Shown one piece after another: positions 31,601-41,400 of a DNA stretch of 64,000 bases. Both the position numbers and the translations under genes were made by a program. The DNA lies in NCBI RefSeq assembly GCF_024345835.1, contig NZ_JAGQBW010000006.1, forward strand, positions 1 to 64,000, written 5' to 3'. Source of the DNA: Synechococcus sp. HJ21-Hayes. GTDB taxonomy: Bacteria > Cyanobacteriota > Cyanobacteriia > PCC-6307 > Cyanobiaceae. The number at the start of each line of letters is the position of its first letter. Within the stretch, counting starts at the first letter, position 1. The notes below the pieces were generated by a model that saw nothing but the letters and a program-made list of their open reading frames with translations, did not search any database and had not been told where the DNA came from.

Positions 31601-33598
31601 CCGCTGCACTGGGATCTGGAGTTTGCCGATTTACTGGCGGCTGGCGGCTTTGATCTGATCGTGGGCAACCCGCCCTGGTTGAAGGTGGAGTGGGAGGAGA
31701 AGGGCGTGATCGGCGACACCGACCCGATGGTGCTGATCCGCAAGGTGAGCGCCAGCGCGCTGGCCAAGCGCCGCGGTGATGCTTTTTCAGGCCACCAGGA
31801 TCTCCGGGAGGCTTATCTGCAGGAGTTTGAGGGGCAGAACGGTAGCCAGGCGTTTCTCAATGCGCAGACCAACTACCCGCTGCTCAAAGGCAGCCAGACG
31901 AATCTGTTCAAGTGCTTCCTCCCGCAGGCATGGCGGGTGGCGTCATTTCAAGGGGTGCAGGGTTTCCTGCATCCGGAGGGGGTCTATGACGACCCGAAGG
32001 GCGGGGAGCTGCGGGAAGTCCTCTATAGCTGGCTACGTTGTCACTTTCAATTCGAAAACGAGTACAAGTTATTCGCAGAAATACATAATACTGTCAAATA
32101 CAGCATAAATGTCTACCAAAATCCTGCCCAGAGATCACGCCATATTCGCTTCGTCTCTATAGCCAATGTCTTTGGCGCTTCAACACTTGGCGAATGCTTC
32201 AGTTCTATTGAAACTGGTTTAGTTCCAGGAATTAAAGATGTCAATAGCCGCTGGGAGCTGAGAGGTCACCCTCAAAGAATATTACCCGTTGATGACCAGA
32301 CACTAAGTCTATTTGCTCGTCTCTACGATGAACCAGGCACCCCATGTGCCCAAGCACGTTTACCGGCAGTTCATTCGCTGCAGCTGCTCAATGTGTTGGA
32401 GAAGTTTGCGGATTGGCCGATGCGCCTTGGTGAGCTGCAGGGAGAGTACATCGCATTAGAAATGTGGCACGAGACTAATACGCAGAAAGAAGGAACAATT
32501 AGACGAGAGACGTCCTTCCCTTCGGACCCGTCGGAGCTAATTATCTCCGCCCCTCTGCTCGGTGTTGCCAACCCCTTGTATCAGACGCCCAAAGCAGTTT
32601 GCAACACCAACAGATCTTACAAAGGGCTAGATCTTGCCTTCATACCAGATGAATACCTTCCCAGAACGAATTATCAGAGGAATGTAGCAACGGCGAAATA
32701 CCGCGATCGAATGCCGGATGTTCCATGGGACCCCGGCAGAAAAGTCGTTGATTTAACAAGGGTTATTGCGAGACGAATGCTTAGCCAGTCAGGAGAGCGG
32801 ACTCTGATAGCGACGCTGCTTCCAATGGGTGCAGCACATATAAATACTGCTTTTTCAATTGCATTCCAGGATGCCAGAAAAGCATGCGCAGTGGCTGGAC
32901 AAATGGCTTCGTTGCCAATGGACTTTTTTGTAAAGACAACAGGAAAGGCTGATTTTAGAAATGAGATAGCTCGCCAACTGCCCTTCCTTAAGACATCTGG
33001 GAATCTTCTGGTGCGCACCCTAGGGCTCAATTGTCTCACCAGCCACTATGCCGATCTCTGGGCCGAATGCTGGGATGAGACCTTCGTGCAGCAGCGCTGG
33101 GCCAAGCAGGATCCCCGGCTGCCATACAGCTTTTTCACCAACTTGTCTCCCGGCTGGCAGCGCGATTGCGCCCTGCGCAGCGATTACGCCCGCCGCCAGG
33201 CCCTGGTGGAACTTGATGTGCTCGTGGCCCAGGCCCTCAAGCTCACCCTCGAAGAACTGATCACCATCTACCGCGTGCAGTTCCCGGTGATGCAGCAATA
33301 CGAACGCGACACCTGGTACGACCGCAACGGCCGTATCGTGTTCACATCCAGCAAGGGGCTCACTGGTGTGGGGTTCCCGCGCAAGGGTTCAGGGCGTGGG
33401 GCGAACAAGAGCACGGGTTGGGAAGACATCCAGACCATGACCTCCGGCACGGTGTCGCGCACGATCATCGATGCCACGCTGCCTGGGGGGCCGGTGGAGC
33501 GCACGATCACCTATGAGGCGCCGTTTGACCGGTGTGATCGGGTGGGGGATTATCGGGCGGTTTGGGAGTTTTTCGAGCATGCAGACCAAATGAAGTGA
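28676..33598 (+). CDS. giant N6-adenine DNA methyltransferase (DrmMI/Eco57I-like)
   Basis: A 1640-residue protein. The AdoMet-binding motif EPAMGSAAF lies near residue 617 and catalytic NPPW near residue 998. An acidic linker (DDDDDLESEGD and following) lies at 503-520. Such single-chain methylases serve Type IIG, BREX (PglX) and class 1 DISARM (DrmMI) systems. Here it follows the SNF2 helicase by three bases, fitting DISARM-type modification of self DNA. Codons from about 32040 to 33010 (residues 1120-1445) are strikingly AT-rich, consistent with a swapped target-recognition domain. No nuclease motif was identified. Confidence 0.85.
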   Translation: MALPGISNANEFYSAHYLESVLTNDIKKVRERWAEEATAQLQADPLADVSTPEAQFKALRKPWQKLREAELGITGDPAERLRLQRQLFFQPLCEALGYPYAPKAEPVLIGGEAYQIPLLAEVSNAKGEPWLWVVECFNPSDEPADPLELTIATSWACQINDPSLGTVLTGGDGQGSESWEELISERVFGQEIPPRWVLAVSRDQLLLIDRQKWAASRLLRFELDTLLGDSNADALLAAATLLHREHTCPSGGGTPLLDELDENSHKHAYEVSGDLKYALRKSIELLGNEAIHWRRSKNEGVFKGKTDADQLTLECLRFMYRLLFLFYIESRPDLGYAPMGSDVYRLGYSLESLRDMDTAELGSEEDKEGTYISDSLDRLFQMIWEGYPKRDDATAQLPLADSDDPFHDSFRLTPLKAHLFDPERMPTLTRVRFRNVVLREVIELMSLTKEGKGKRRGRVSYSQLGINQLGAVYEALLSFRGFFAEEDLYEVQPAPKKKAASSDDDDDLESEGDGADEADDNTKASGAAHDELEVGHFVSAEQLKAYKAEEIVPDAGTGKPKCYPKGSFIYRLAGRDREKSASYYTPESLTQCLVKYALKELLPGKTAADILTLKVCEPAMGSAAFLNEVVNQLAQAYLELRQQETGKGIPHEQFATELQKVKMRLADQNVFGVDLNPVAVELAEVSLWLNSIFTPENGRAFVPWFSQQLVCGNSLIGARRQIYRLNQLPTGTGRKAKPSKLWHEHAPEELAWDAELPGDAIFHFLLPDPGMAAYTDKVIKELEPEAIDRCKRWNKAFVGEAFSEAQIAHLLRLSKLVDALWKDWAEQQRQLRQRTTDPLPVWNDPTGAEEGDWTPLKLKDRIQEQEVLGRDVANTNARLRLKWAMDYWVALWFWPIRQAGSLPSRDTWLLELSMILGDLEQGVTPELGQGNLFADTQPRQLAVDFSDRHGFVDVQKLKSEFERLRQVEAVAQRIRPLHWDLEFADLLAAGGFDLIVGNPPWLKVEWEEKGVIGDTDPMVLIRKVSASALAKRRGDAFSGHQDLREAYLQEFEGQNGSQAFLNAQTNYPLLKGSQTNLFKCFLPQAWRVASFQGVQGFLHPEGVYDDPKGGELREVLYSWLRCHFQFENEYKLFAEIHNTVKYSINVYQNPAQRSRHIRFVSIANVFGASTLGECFSSIETGLVPGIKDVNSRWELRGHPQRILPVDDQTLSLFARLYDEPGTPCAQARLPAVHSLQLLNVLEKFADWPMRLGELQGEYIALEMWHETNTQKEGTIRRETSFPSDPSELIISAPLLGVANPLYQTPKAVCNTNRSYKGLDLAFIPDEYLPRTNYQRNVATAKYRDRMPDVPWDPGRKVVDLTRVIARRMLSQSGERTLIATLLPMGAAHINTAFSIAFQDARKACAVAGQMASLPMDFFVKTTGKADFRNEIARQLPFLKTSGNLLVRTLGLNCLTSHYADLWAECWDETFVQQRWAKQDPRLPYSFFTNLSPGWQRDCALRSDYARRQALVELDVLVAQALKLTLEELITIYRVQFPVMQQYERDTWYDRNGRIVFTSSKGLTGVGFPRKGSGRGANKSTGWEDIQTMTSGTVSRTIIDATLPGGPVERTITYEAPFDRCDRVGDYRAVWEFFEHADQMK

Positions 33599-33695
33599 CA
33601 ACTAATGCAGAGCACTTTCTGGTCATTCTTGCATTATTAATGCAATCAGGTCCGTTCGCTACTGCGTCCAATCTGCTCCGTCAATGATAATTGCT

Positions 33696-34568
33696 TCAGG
33701 AGTCTTTCAGCATGAACTCCAGGATTCTACCGATCGATTCTCTAAAATGTGATTCAAGAACAATATCGCCCATCCTCTTCTCGCTTGCCGCCCATTCTCT
33801 GAAGCATTTTGCTCCTTTTACGCCTGATACGTAGAGGATTGTTCCCCTAGCCGTCGCGAGAGGCTCCCAAATATGCCGATCTGGTGCATGAACACGTGCG
33901 CCAATAACAGAGACTCTATCTGCCTTCTCAACAAGTGCTTTGAACTTTGCGCGTTCCCTCTCGATATAGTTTGCGCCACTCACCGTGAACTTGCTAGGCT
34001 CATAATAGGACATGACTGGAGGGAAAACATTTGACGCCTTCTCTCGTATAAACTCTCTTCTATCGTGAAAATATCGGACCCGCCCTGATGTCGCAACGTG
34101 GCCGCTATAGGTTACTCCCCTGTTGCCCGAGACGTTGTCGCAAAAAAGCGCCGCGTTGCCATGGGGGAGGCACAAAGAGAAATGTTTTTCATCAACACCA
34201 GAGAAGTCCCGAGCTTGAAATAGCAGCGTCTCATAATTAAGCGTGGCAAATGCAATTCCCTTGATGTGTTGTTGCAGCCCCCTGATCAAATCAACATATG
34301 CACTTGTGGGTGTCACTTGAAATTCCCCATAGAAGAAATCTGCCATATCCCATTGATACGGTGCCGCAAAGTCGCCTTTAATTAAAAATGAGCTCATCGC
34401 GGCTTCGAAGTTGTCGCGAAATCGCTCAGGCCAGGGAGGTAGCAATGAGCCCCAGGTGTCAGGAGCAAACTTGGCTAGCTCATCAAACAGCTGCTCACCA
34501 AGAGGCGGGACTCGACCTTCTAGTTCGGAGCCAAAGCTTGCGCCAGCACCAAATAAAATTACTTTCAT
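33696..34568 (-). CDS. SIR2-like NAD-binding protein
   Basis: A 290-residue protein with a SIR2-like Rossmann core: LFGAGASFG (5-13), FATLNYETLL (107-116), LPHGN (134-138, probable catalytic His) and VIGARVHAPD further on. SIR2-domain proteins in several anti-phage systems (Thoeris ThsA, DSR and others) deplete NAD+ on infection. The gene is on the strand opposite the island's long plus-strand genes and AT-richer than them, so it looks like a separate insertion. Whether it works alone or with the neighbours is unknown. Confidence 0.75.
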   Translation of the reverse strand: MKVILFGAGASFGSELEGRVPPLGEQLFDELAKFAPDTWGSLLPPWPERFRDNFEAAMSSFLIKGDFAAPYQWDMADFFYGEFQVTPTSAYVDLIRGLQQHIKGIAFATLNYETLLFQARDFSGVDEKHFSLCLPHGNAALFCDNVSGNRGVTYSGHVATSGRVRYFHDRREFIREKASNVFPPVMSYYEPSKFTVSGANYIERERAKFKALVEKADRVSVIGARVHAPDRHIWEPLATARGTILYVSGVKGAKCFREWAASEKRMGDIVLESHFRESIGRILEFMLKDS

Positions 34569-34587
34569 GTAGGCCAGTCAAAAACGA

Positions 34588-35046
34588 CTACACCGACACG
34601 CGGGGCTTCACTCGTTTCGCCCGAGTCATGGCAATGCCACGCCCCCGCGAATGCCCTGTGGGTGTGAGGCCCTGGGCTGCAGAGCTCCCTGTGCGACGAA
34701 TCAACACATCAGCCGGTAGGTCAAACTTCTCTACCAGCTTTCGGATCATGGCCAGCGTTAGCGAGCGCTGGTTGTTCATCACCTCTGAGATACGCCCGCT
34801 GCTCCCGATGACTCCTTCTAGATCTTTCCTCGACAGCCCGCGTTGCTCCAGTACAAATTCAATCGCTGCAATGGGCTCAGGTGGGCTGATGGGGTGATGC
34901 TTGGCCTCATAGTCATCCACCAACACAGTCAGCACTTCAAGCCGATCCCGTTCAGGGCTGCCTGATGCGGCATCCAGGCAGCGATCAATCTCTTGAAGGG
35001 CAAGCTCGTAATCGGCTTCGTTGCGAATGGGTTTGATGGGTTGCAT
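34588..35046 (-). CDS. higA: HigA-type antitoxin (XRE family)
   Basis: A 152-residue protein. The N-terminal half resembles the HigA dimerisation region (IRNEADYELALQEIDRCLD). A helix-turn-helix follows at about residues 68-110 (VLEQRGLSRKDLEGVIGSSG, then RISEVMNNQRSLTLAMIRKL). A basic tail of about 35 residues extends beyond the usual length. It follows the HigB gene by eight bases, toxin first, the normal higBA order. It should neutralise HigB and repress the pair's promoter. Confidence 0.85.
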   Translation of the reverse strand: MQPIKPIRNEADYELALQEIDRCLDAASGSPERDRLEVLTVLVDDYEAKHHPISPPEPIAAIEFVLEQRGLSRKDLEGVIGSSGRISEVMNNQRSLTLAMIRKLVEKFDLPADVLIRRTGSSAAQGLTPTGHSRGRGIAMTRAKRVKPRVSV

Positions 35047-35054
35047 GGGCTGTC

Positions 35055-35351
35055 TCAGATTGTGGATGCGTCGATCTTGTCGTATTCGGCGTGGCTGCCA
35101 ATAAAGCGGATGTAGACCGCTCGAAACTCGTATTCAACCTTGACGACAAGCCGATACTTGTTGCCACTGATGTTGAACACCACCCTGTTATTGGCAAGAA
35201 AACTGGCGGTTGAGAATTTGGCCTTGATCTCCTTGGGATGACTCCAGCTGGCCGACTTGACCAGAGCGTGCCAGGACTTGAGGGGTTGTTCGGCATCGCC
35301 ATGGCCTGACTCCCAGAACCGCACCAGGGTTCTCTTGGCGATGACGCGCAC
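35055..35351 (-). CDS. higB: HigB-type toxin (RelE superfamily mRNA interferase)
   Basis: A 98-residue protein with a GTG start. The pattern LVRFWESGHGDAEQPLKSW, then DIKAKF-like EIKAKFSTAS, VVFNISGNKYRLV and IRFIGSHAEYDKID is typical of HigB toxins, which cleave ribosome-bound mRNA. The toxin gene comes first in the pair. The promoter should lie in the 140 bp shared with the divergent 2178-residue helicase gene. Confidence 0.9.
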   Translation of the reverse strand: MRVIAKRTLVRFWESGHGDAEQPLKSWHALVKSASWSHPKEIKAKFSTASFLANNRVVFNISGNKYRLVVKVEYEFRAVYIRFIGSHAEYDKIDASTI

Positions 35352-35492
35352 ACGGCTTTGCGGCTCCTCCCATTATGGGAGGAAGAGGCCTCGCTGCCGA
35401 GCGGGCTCGGAGTATGCATGGAATGCATGGTTCAGAATCGTTGGCAGCACTGAGATCTCGCCTAGCCTGAGGGTGCAGCTCTGCCGCATCCC

Positions 35493-38400
35493 TTGCTCCC
35501 CTCCGTTGTTGCCAGCGAACTGGAGCAGGTGGCCGCTGATGCCATCCGCACCGCCTTCCACCCCACCACGCCCGGCTTCCGTGGGCTGATCGATCGCTTC
35601 CTGGCTGAACGCGAGCAGCTGCTCAAAGGTCCCTATGTGTCGGTGGCATTGCCCTTTCACCAAGGCACCGGCCGCAACTGGTTTCCGCAAATCACCCTTC
35701 CCTTCCCGCCCTACCGACACCAGGAGAAGGCCTTCGAGCGGCTGTTGCCAGGCAGCCCGCGCAACACTCTGGTTGCCACGGGCACCGGCTCGGGCAAAAC
35801 CGAGTGTTTCCTGCTGCCGCTGCTCGAACACTGCCGCCAGCAGCAGGCCCAGGACCAGCGGGGCATCAAGGCGATCCTGATCTACCCGATGAACGCCCTG
35901 GCCACCGACCAGGCCAGGCGCATCGCTGATCTGATTCACTCCATCCCCTCGCTCGCTGGCCTGCGGGCCGGGCTCTACATCGGTGCGTCCGATGACGCGC
36001 CTACGGCGGCCATGACCGCCACCAGCGTCATCACCGACAAGGAGGCCTTGCACAAGGCTCCGCCCGACATTCTGCTCACCAACTACAAGCAGCTGGATTA
36101 TTTGCTGATCCAGCCCCATGTGCAGAGCCTGTGGGAGCACAACGGGCGGCTGAGCGATGGATCCAGCGTTCTTCGCTATCTCGTCGTCGACGAGTTCCAC
36201 AGCTTCGATGGCGCCCAGGGCACAGACCTCGCCTGTCTGACCCGCCGTCTGCGTGATCGGCTCCAATGCCCCGGTGACGAGCTGGTGTGCGTGGGTACCT
36301 CCGCCACCCTTGGCGGCCCCGACTCCCGCGAGGCGATGCGCAGCTATGCGGGGCAGATTTTTGCCAGCAGCTTCGAGGCCGCCTCTCTGATTGAGGAGGA
36401 GCGCCTCAGCCCCGAGGAGTTCTTCACCGGTCACACCGCCTATGGCGCTGAGGGGCTGCGACTCTTGCCCCTGCCAGGGCTGGAGGCACTGGATCAGCTC
36501 GATCCTGAACATGCCGCCAGCGCAGATTCTTACCTCGCCGCCCAGGCGGCGCTCTGGCTAGCGGACTCGCTGCCACCAGCGCCTGAGGGCAACATCCACG
36601 ACGACACCTGGCGGTTGGCGCTGGGCAGCCAGCTCGGCACCTTGCCAGCTGTGCACAACCTGGTGCGCCAGGCTGCAAGCACCTGCTCGATCGAGGAGCT
36701 GCTGGAACGCTTCTCGCGCCAGCTCGGCCTTGGTGATCAGTACCCCCGGCATTACCGGGTGTTGCTGCTCGAGAGCCTGCTGGCGCTGATCGCCCATGCC
36801 CGCCGCACCACCACCAAGCTCGATGGCAGCCCCGTCGTGGTGCCCTGGCTCAACCTGCGCGTGCAGCTCTGGCTGCGGGAGCTAAAGCGCATGGTGGCTT
36901 CTGTGGAAGCCACACCACAGCTGCGCCATTCCGACGATCTGGCCGGCAGCGACAGCAGCATCCACCTGCCCGTGGTGCATTGCCGCGATTGCGGCGCCAC
37001 CGCCTGGACCTCCACGGCGCTGAACTCCACCAGCAACACGCTGGACCGCGCCAACAACCTTCGCAACTTCTACAAGGCGTTCTTCTCCGGTGCTCCTGAG
37101 CTCCGCTACCTCTTCCCCCAGGGCCATGCAGACGCAGAGGGTTGCAGCCACCAACTCTGCAGCAGCTGTCTGTCGTTCCACCCCGTCAAAGATCTGGCCG
37201 ACGCCACGCCCACAGGTGCGATGCCCGTCTGCCCAAGCTGCCAGAACCGCGAGCTGGTGCCGGTCGACATCCCCGACTGCAGCACGGTCGACGACAACAA
37301 CCACCCGCGCGTCAGCCGCGATTGTCCCTACTGCAACGCCCAGCAGAGCCTGCTGTTGATCGGTTCCTCGGCCGCCAACCTCACCAGCACCTGGAGCGCC
37401 TCGCTGTTTGCCTCGGCCTTCAACGGCGACAAGAAGCTGCTGGCCTTCTCCGATTCGGTGCAGGACGCTGCCCATCGCGCCGGCTACATCGCCGCCCGCG
37501 CCTACCGCACCTCCTTCCGCACCGCCCTCACCACCACGCTGCAACAGGCCGGCACCCCGCTGCCGCTCGATCAGCTGCAAGAGCGCCTGATCAGCGCCTG
37601 GCAGCAGCGCTTTCCGAATCCGGTGGACTTCGCCGCCACCTTCATCCCCCACGACCTGGAGTGGCTCAGGGAGTGGGATGCCCTGCAGCAGCAGCTCACG
37701 CCCAGCCTCGAGGCCAATGGCACCCTGATGCGCTTCGTGTGCGACCGGCTGCGTTGGGAAGTGGCCGCCGAATTCGGCTACCGCTCACGTCTGGGTTCGT
37801 CGGTGGAGCAGGCCGGGGCGCTGGCAGCCGCTGTGGATCCCGTTGCTGTCAACAAGCTGCTCCCGGGCCTGCTCACTCGGCTGCAGAACGAGGTGGAGCC
37901 GCTGCGCGGCCTCCGCCTTGGTCAACTGCAACAGCTGGTGGTGGGGATGCTGCAGCACCTGCGCCAGCGCGGTGCTCTGGCCCTGAGCGAGCTGGTGGGG
38001 CGCGACGGCAAGGTGAGCCGCTATCTCGAGAGCGGCGGAGAAGACACCTATCCCTTCAACCAGATCCCCCACACGCCGAAGTTCGGGCGCACCGCCAGCA
38101 GGCCGATCTTTCTCACCAGCTTCCGCGGCAAGGGGCGCTTCGAGCAGTTGGTGCGCGACTCCGGCCGGCCCACCTGGGCCCAGCACTGGCTGGAGCGCAC
38201 CCTCATCCCAGCTACTGCCCTGGATGCCGAGCAGCAGAAGGAAGCCCTGAACGCCGTCGTCGATGCGTTGTGCCAGGCCGGGTTGCTGGAGCAGTTCAGC
38301 GGCGGGCGCGGTGAGCGGATCTGGGCGATTCCGCCCGCCGCCATCACCGTGAGCCATGAGGCCCATCCCGTGCGCTGCGAGCACTGCGGCGACATGCACA

Positions 38401-41400
38401 GCGTGCCCACCGAGCAGCTCAGCCTCTGGGATGGTCTGCCCTGCCAGGTGCGCCATTGCCCCGGCAGCTACCGGCCCGATCCCCGCGGCGGTCTACCCCT
38501 CTACCGGCGTTTGTATCAGCGCGGGGAGGTGCATCGCATCGTGGCCCGCGAACACACCGGCTTACTGGAGCGTGGCGATCGCGAACGCCTGGAAACCCAG
38601 TTCATCCGCGGCGAGTACCGCAGCGATCCCAACCTGCTCTCGGCCACCTCCACGCTGGAGATGGGCATCAACATCGGCGATCTCTCCACCGTGCTGCTGG
38701 CTTCGGTGCCGCCGGAGCCGGCTAACTACCTGCAGCGCATCGGCCGGGCCGGCCGCCGCGACGGCAACGCCATGGTGGGCACCCTGGTCACGGGCACCGC
38801 CCACGACCTCTATTTCTTCTCCGACCCGCGCGAGATGTTGCAGGGGCAGGTGAATCCCCCCGGCTGCTATCTAGATGCAGCCGCCATCCTGCGCCGCCAG
38901 CTGCTCGCCTACAGCCTCGATCGCTGGGTGGCAGGCGGCCTCGATCCGCTGGCGCTGCCACGCAAGCTCAAGCCAGTGCTCGATGGCGTGGGAAAGGCCC
39001 TCAGCGGCACCATCCCCCAGGAGTTCCCCTACACCTGGCTGGGCTGGGTGCAGGCCCACCAAGCCGATCTCTTGGAGCGGTTCTGCGCCCTGTTCGGCGA
39101 GGAGCTGCAGCCCGCCAGCGCTGCTGATCTGCGTGCGTTCCTGCTCACCCCCGCCGATGGGGGCGGAGATGGGGCCTTCGATGCACCCTTCGCCCAGGAA
39201 CTGCTGGCTCGGTTGCGGGATCTGGTGGCGGAACGCAAGCGGCTTGGTGCAGAAGCCCGCAAGCTGCGTGAGCGCTACAACAAGCTCTGTGAACGCCCCG
39301 ACGACGGCCTCACCCCCGAGGAACGGGAAGCCAAGGATTCAATCCGCCGCGAGCAGTTCGCCTATAACCAGCTGCGCAAGGACCTCGACGGCCGGCCCCT
39401 GCTGGCAATGCTCACCGACGAGGGCTTCCTGCCGAACTACGCCTTCCCGGAAGCGGGAGTCACGCTTAAATCCGTTCTCTGGCGCAAGCTGCCTGGCCGA
39501 TCCGATGATAGCCGCCGCAGTGAGGAACTGCCGCCCCTCTCCTACGAGCGTCCCGCCAACGTGGCCATCCGCGAGCTGGTGCCCGATGGCCAGTTCTATG
39601 CCCAGGGCCGCCGCGTCAAGGTCGACCAGGTGGATCCCAACCTCAACCAACCCGAGCGCTGGCGCTTCTGCCCCTCCTGCTCCTACGCCGCTCGCGAAAC
39701 CGACGACGACTTCGGCCGCAAGGAATGCCCCCGCTGCGGCAACAGCGGTTACGCAGACCACGGCCAGGTCAAGGAGATGGCCCGCCTGCGCCAGGTTCAG
39801 GCCACCACAGAAGACGCCCGCAGCCGCTTCGGCGACGACAGCGAAGAGCGCAATCCGCTGTTCTTCCACCGCGAGCTGCTGATTGTTCCCGACCACAGCC
39901 GCCGCGAGATCTCCCTGGCCATCGCCGATGAGGAGTTTCCCTTCGGCGCTGAATATCTGGCCAGCACCACCTTCCGCGAGATCAACTTTGGCGAGCAGGC
40001 CGTGGTGGGCGCCAGCCATGCGATCGCCGGCAAGGCCCTCAAGGTGAAGGGCTTTGAGCTCTGCCGCAGTTGCGGCAAGGTGCAGCGCGGCCCCGCCAAG
40101 GCCAGCAACCACACCTGGGGCTGCAAGTATCGCGACAAGCCCGATGACGCCCAGCTGCGCCAACTGCTGTTCATGTACCGGGAGTTCAACTCAGAAGCCC
40201 TGCGCTTCCTGCTGCCTGGCGCCAGCTTCTGGGATGAGGCCGGTCAGCCCTCCTTCGTCGGTGCCATGCATCTGGGTTTGCGCCAGCGTTTCGGCGGCAA
40301 GGTGGATCACCTCCAGTCAGCCCTGGGAGAAGAACCCCAGCCCGGCAGTCAGCAGCGCAAGACCTTCCTCTACCTGTTTGATTCAGTCCCCGGCGGCACC
40401 GGCTACGTGCGCCAGCTGATCGAGGCCGGCGGTGCGGATCTACGCGCGGTGTTTGAGCAATCGCTGCAGACCCTTCAAGCCTGCTCCTGCAGTGATGGCT
40501 GTTATCGCTGCATCTTCATGTACCGGCAGCGCTTCGATCGCGAGCGCACGAGCAAGCGCCGCGCCATTGAGCAACTGCAAACAATTCTGAACCGGTGGGA
40601 GGAGCTGCAGCCCTCAGAGCGCAGCCTCTCGGAGGTGGTGATCAACACCCGCGCTGAAAGCGAGCTGGAGCTGCGCTTCATCGAGAAGCTGCGAGAGGGC
40701 AAGTGCAAGCCACCGGGTGTCACCGTCACCCTCCGGGATGACTTCATCAAGGGCGACAAGGGCTATCTGCTCACGTTCAACAGCGGCTCCAGCGTGGTGA
40801 GCTGGAAGGTGGAGTTGCAGGTGCCGATCGGCGAAGCGGAGGGTGTTGGCGCCTTCTCCCGCGCTGATTTCCTGCTCACGCCCACGGCCGGCGGCAAGCC
40901 GATCGCCATCTACACCGATGGCTGGGAATACCACCGCAGCCGGCTGGCCAAAGATGCTGAACAGCGCATGGCCCTGCAGCGCAGCGGCCGCTACCTGGTC
41001 TGGGCTCTCAGCTGGGACGACGTGGTGGAAGCGCCGCCGACCGCCCAGGCGCCGCTTGATCCCAACGGGCTTGCGGTGGGAGTCATCCCCGCATTCGCCA
41101 ACAAGCCCGAAACCTTCATCGAGCGCTGGTGGCCCCAGCCCCTGCTCGACAGCCTGACTTCTGCGCCGCCGCTGATGCCACGGCAGGCGCAGCTGGCCAG
41201 TAGCCTACAGCTGCTGATGGCCTACCTGGCCAACCCATCAGAGCCGTTGTGGCAGGGCATGGCGCAGCAGTTCTGCCTGGCCCAGGCTTCCCCACTCGCG
41301 GTGGAGTCGCCGGAGCTCAGCGCTTCTGCCGTTGCGCTTCAACTCGTCCCACATGTCCAGGAGTGGCAGAGAACGGAGCCCTCACGCCGCGTTGGCCAGC

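Noticed and set aside
35373-36512. 379-codon minus-strand frame opposite the giant helicase start
   Set aside because: Shadow of the helicase gene; Gly/Gln/Ala-rich with no recognisable domain.
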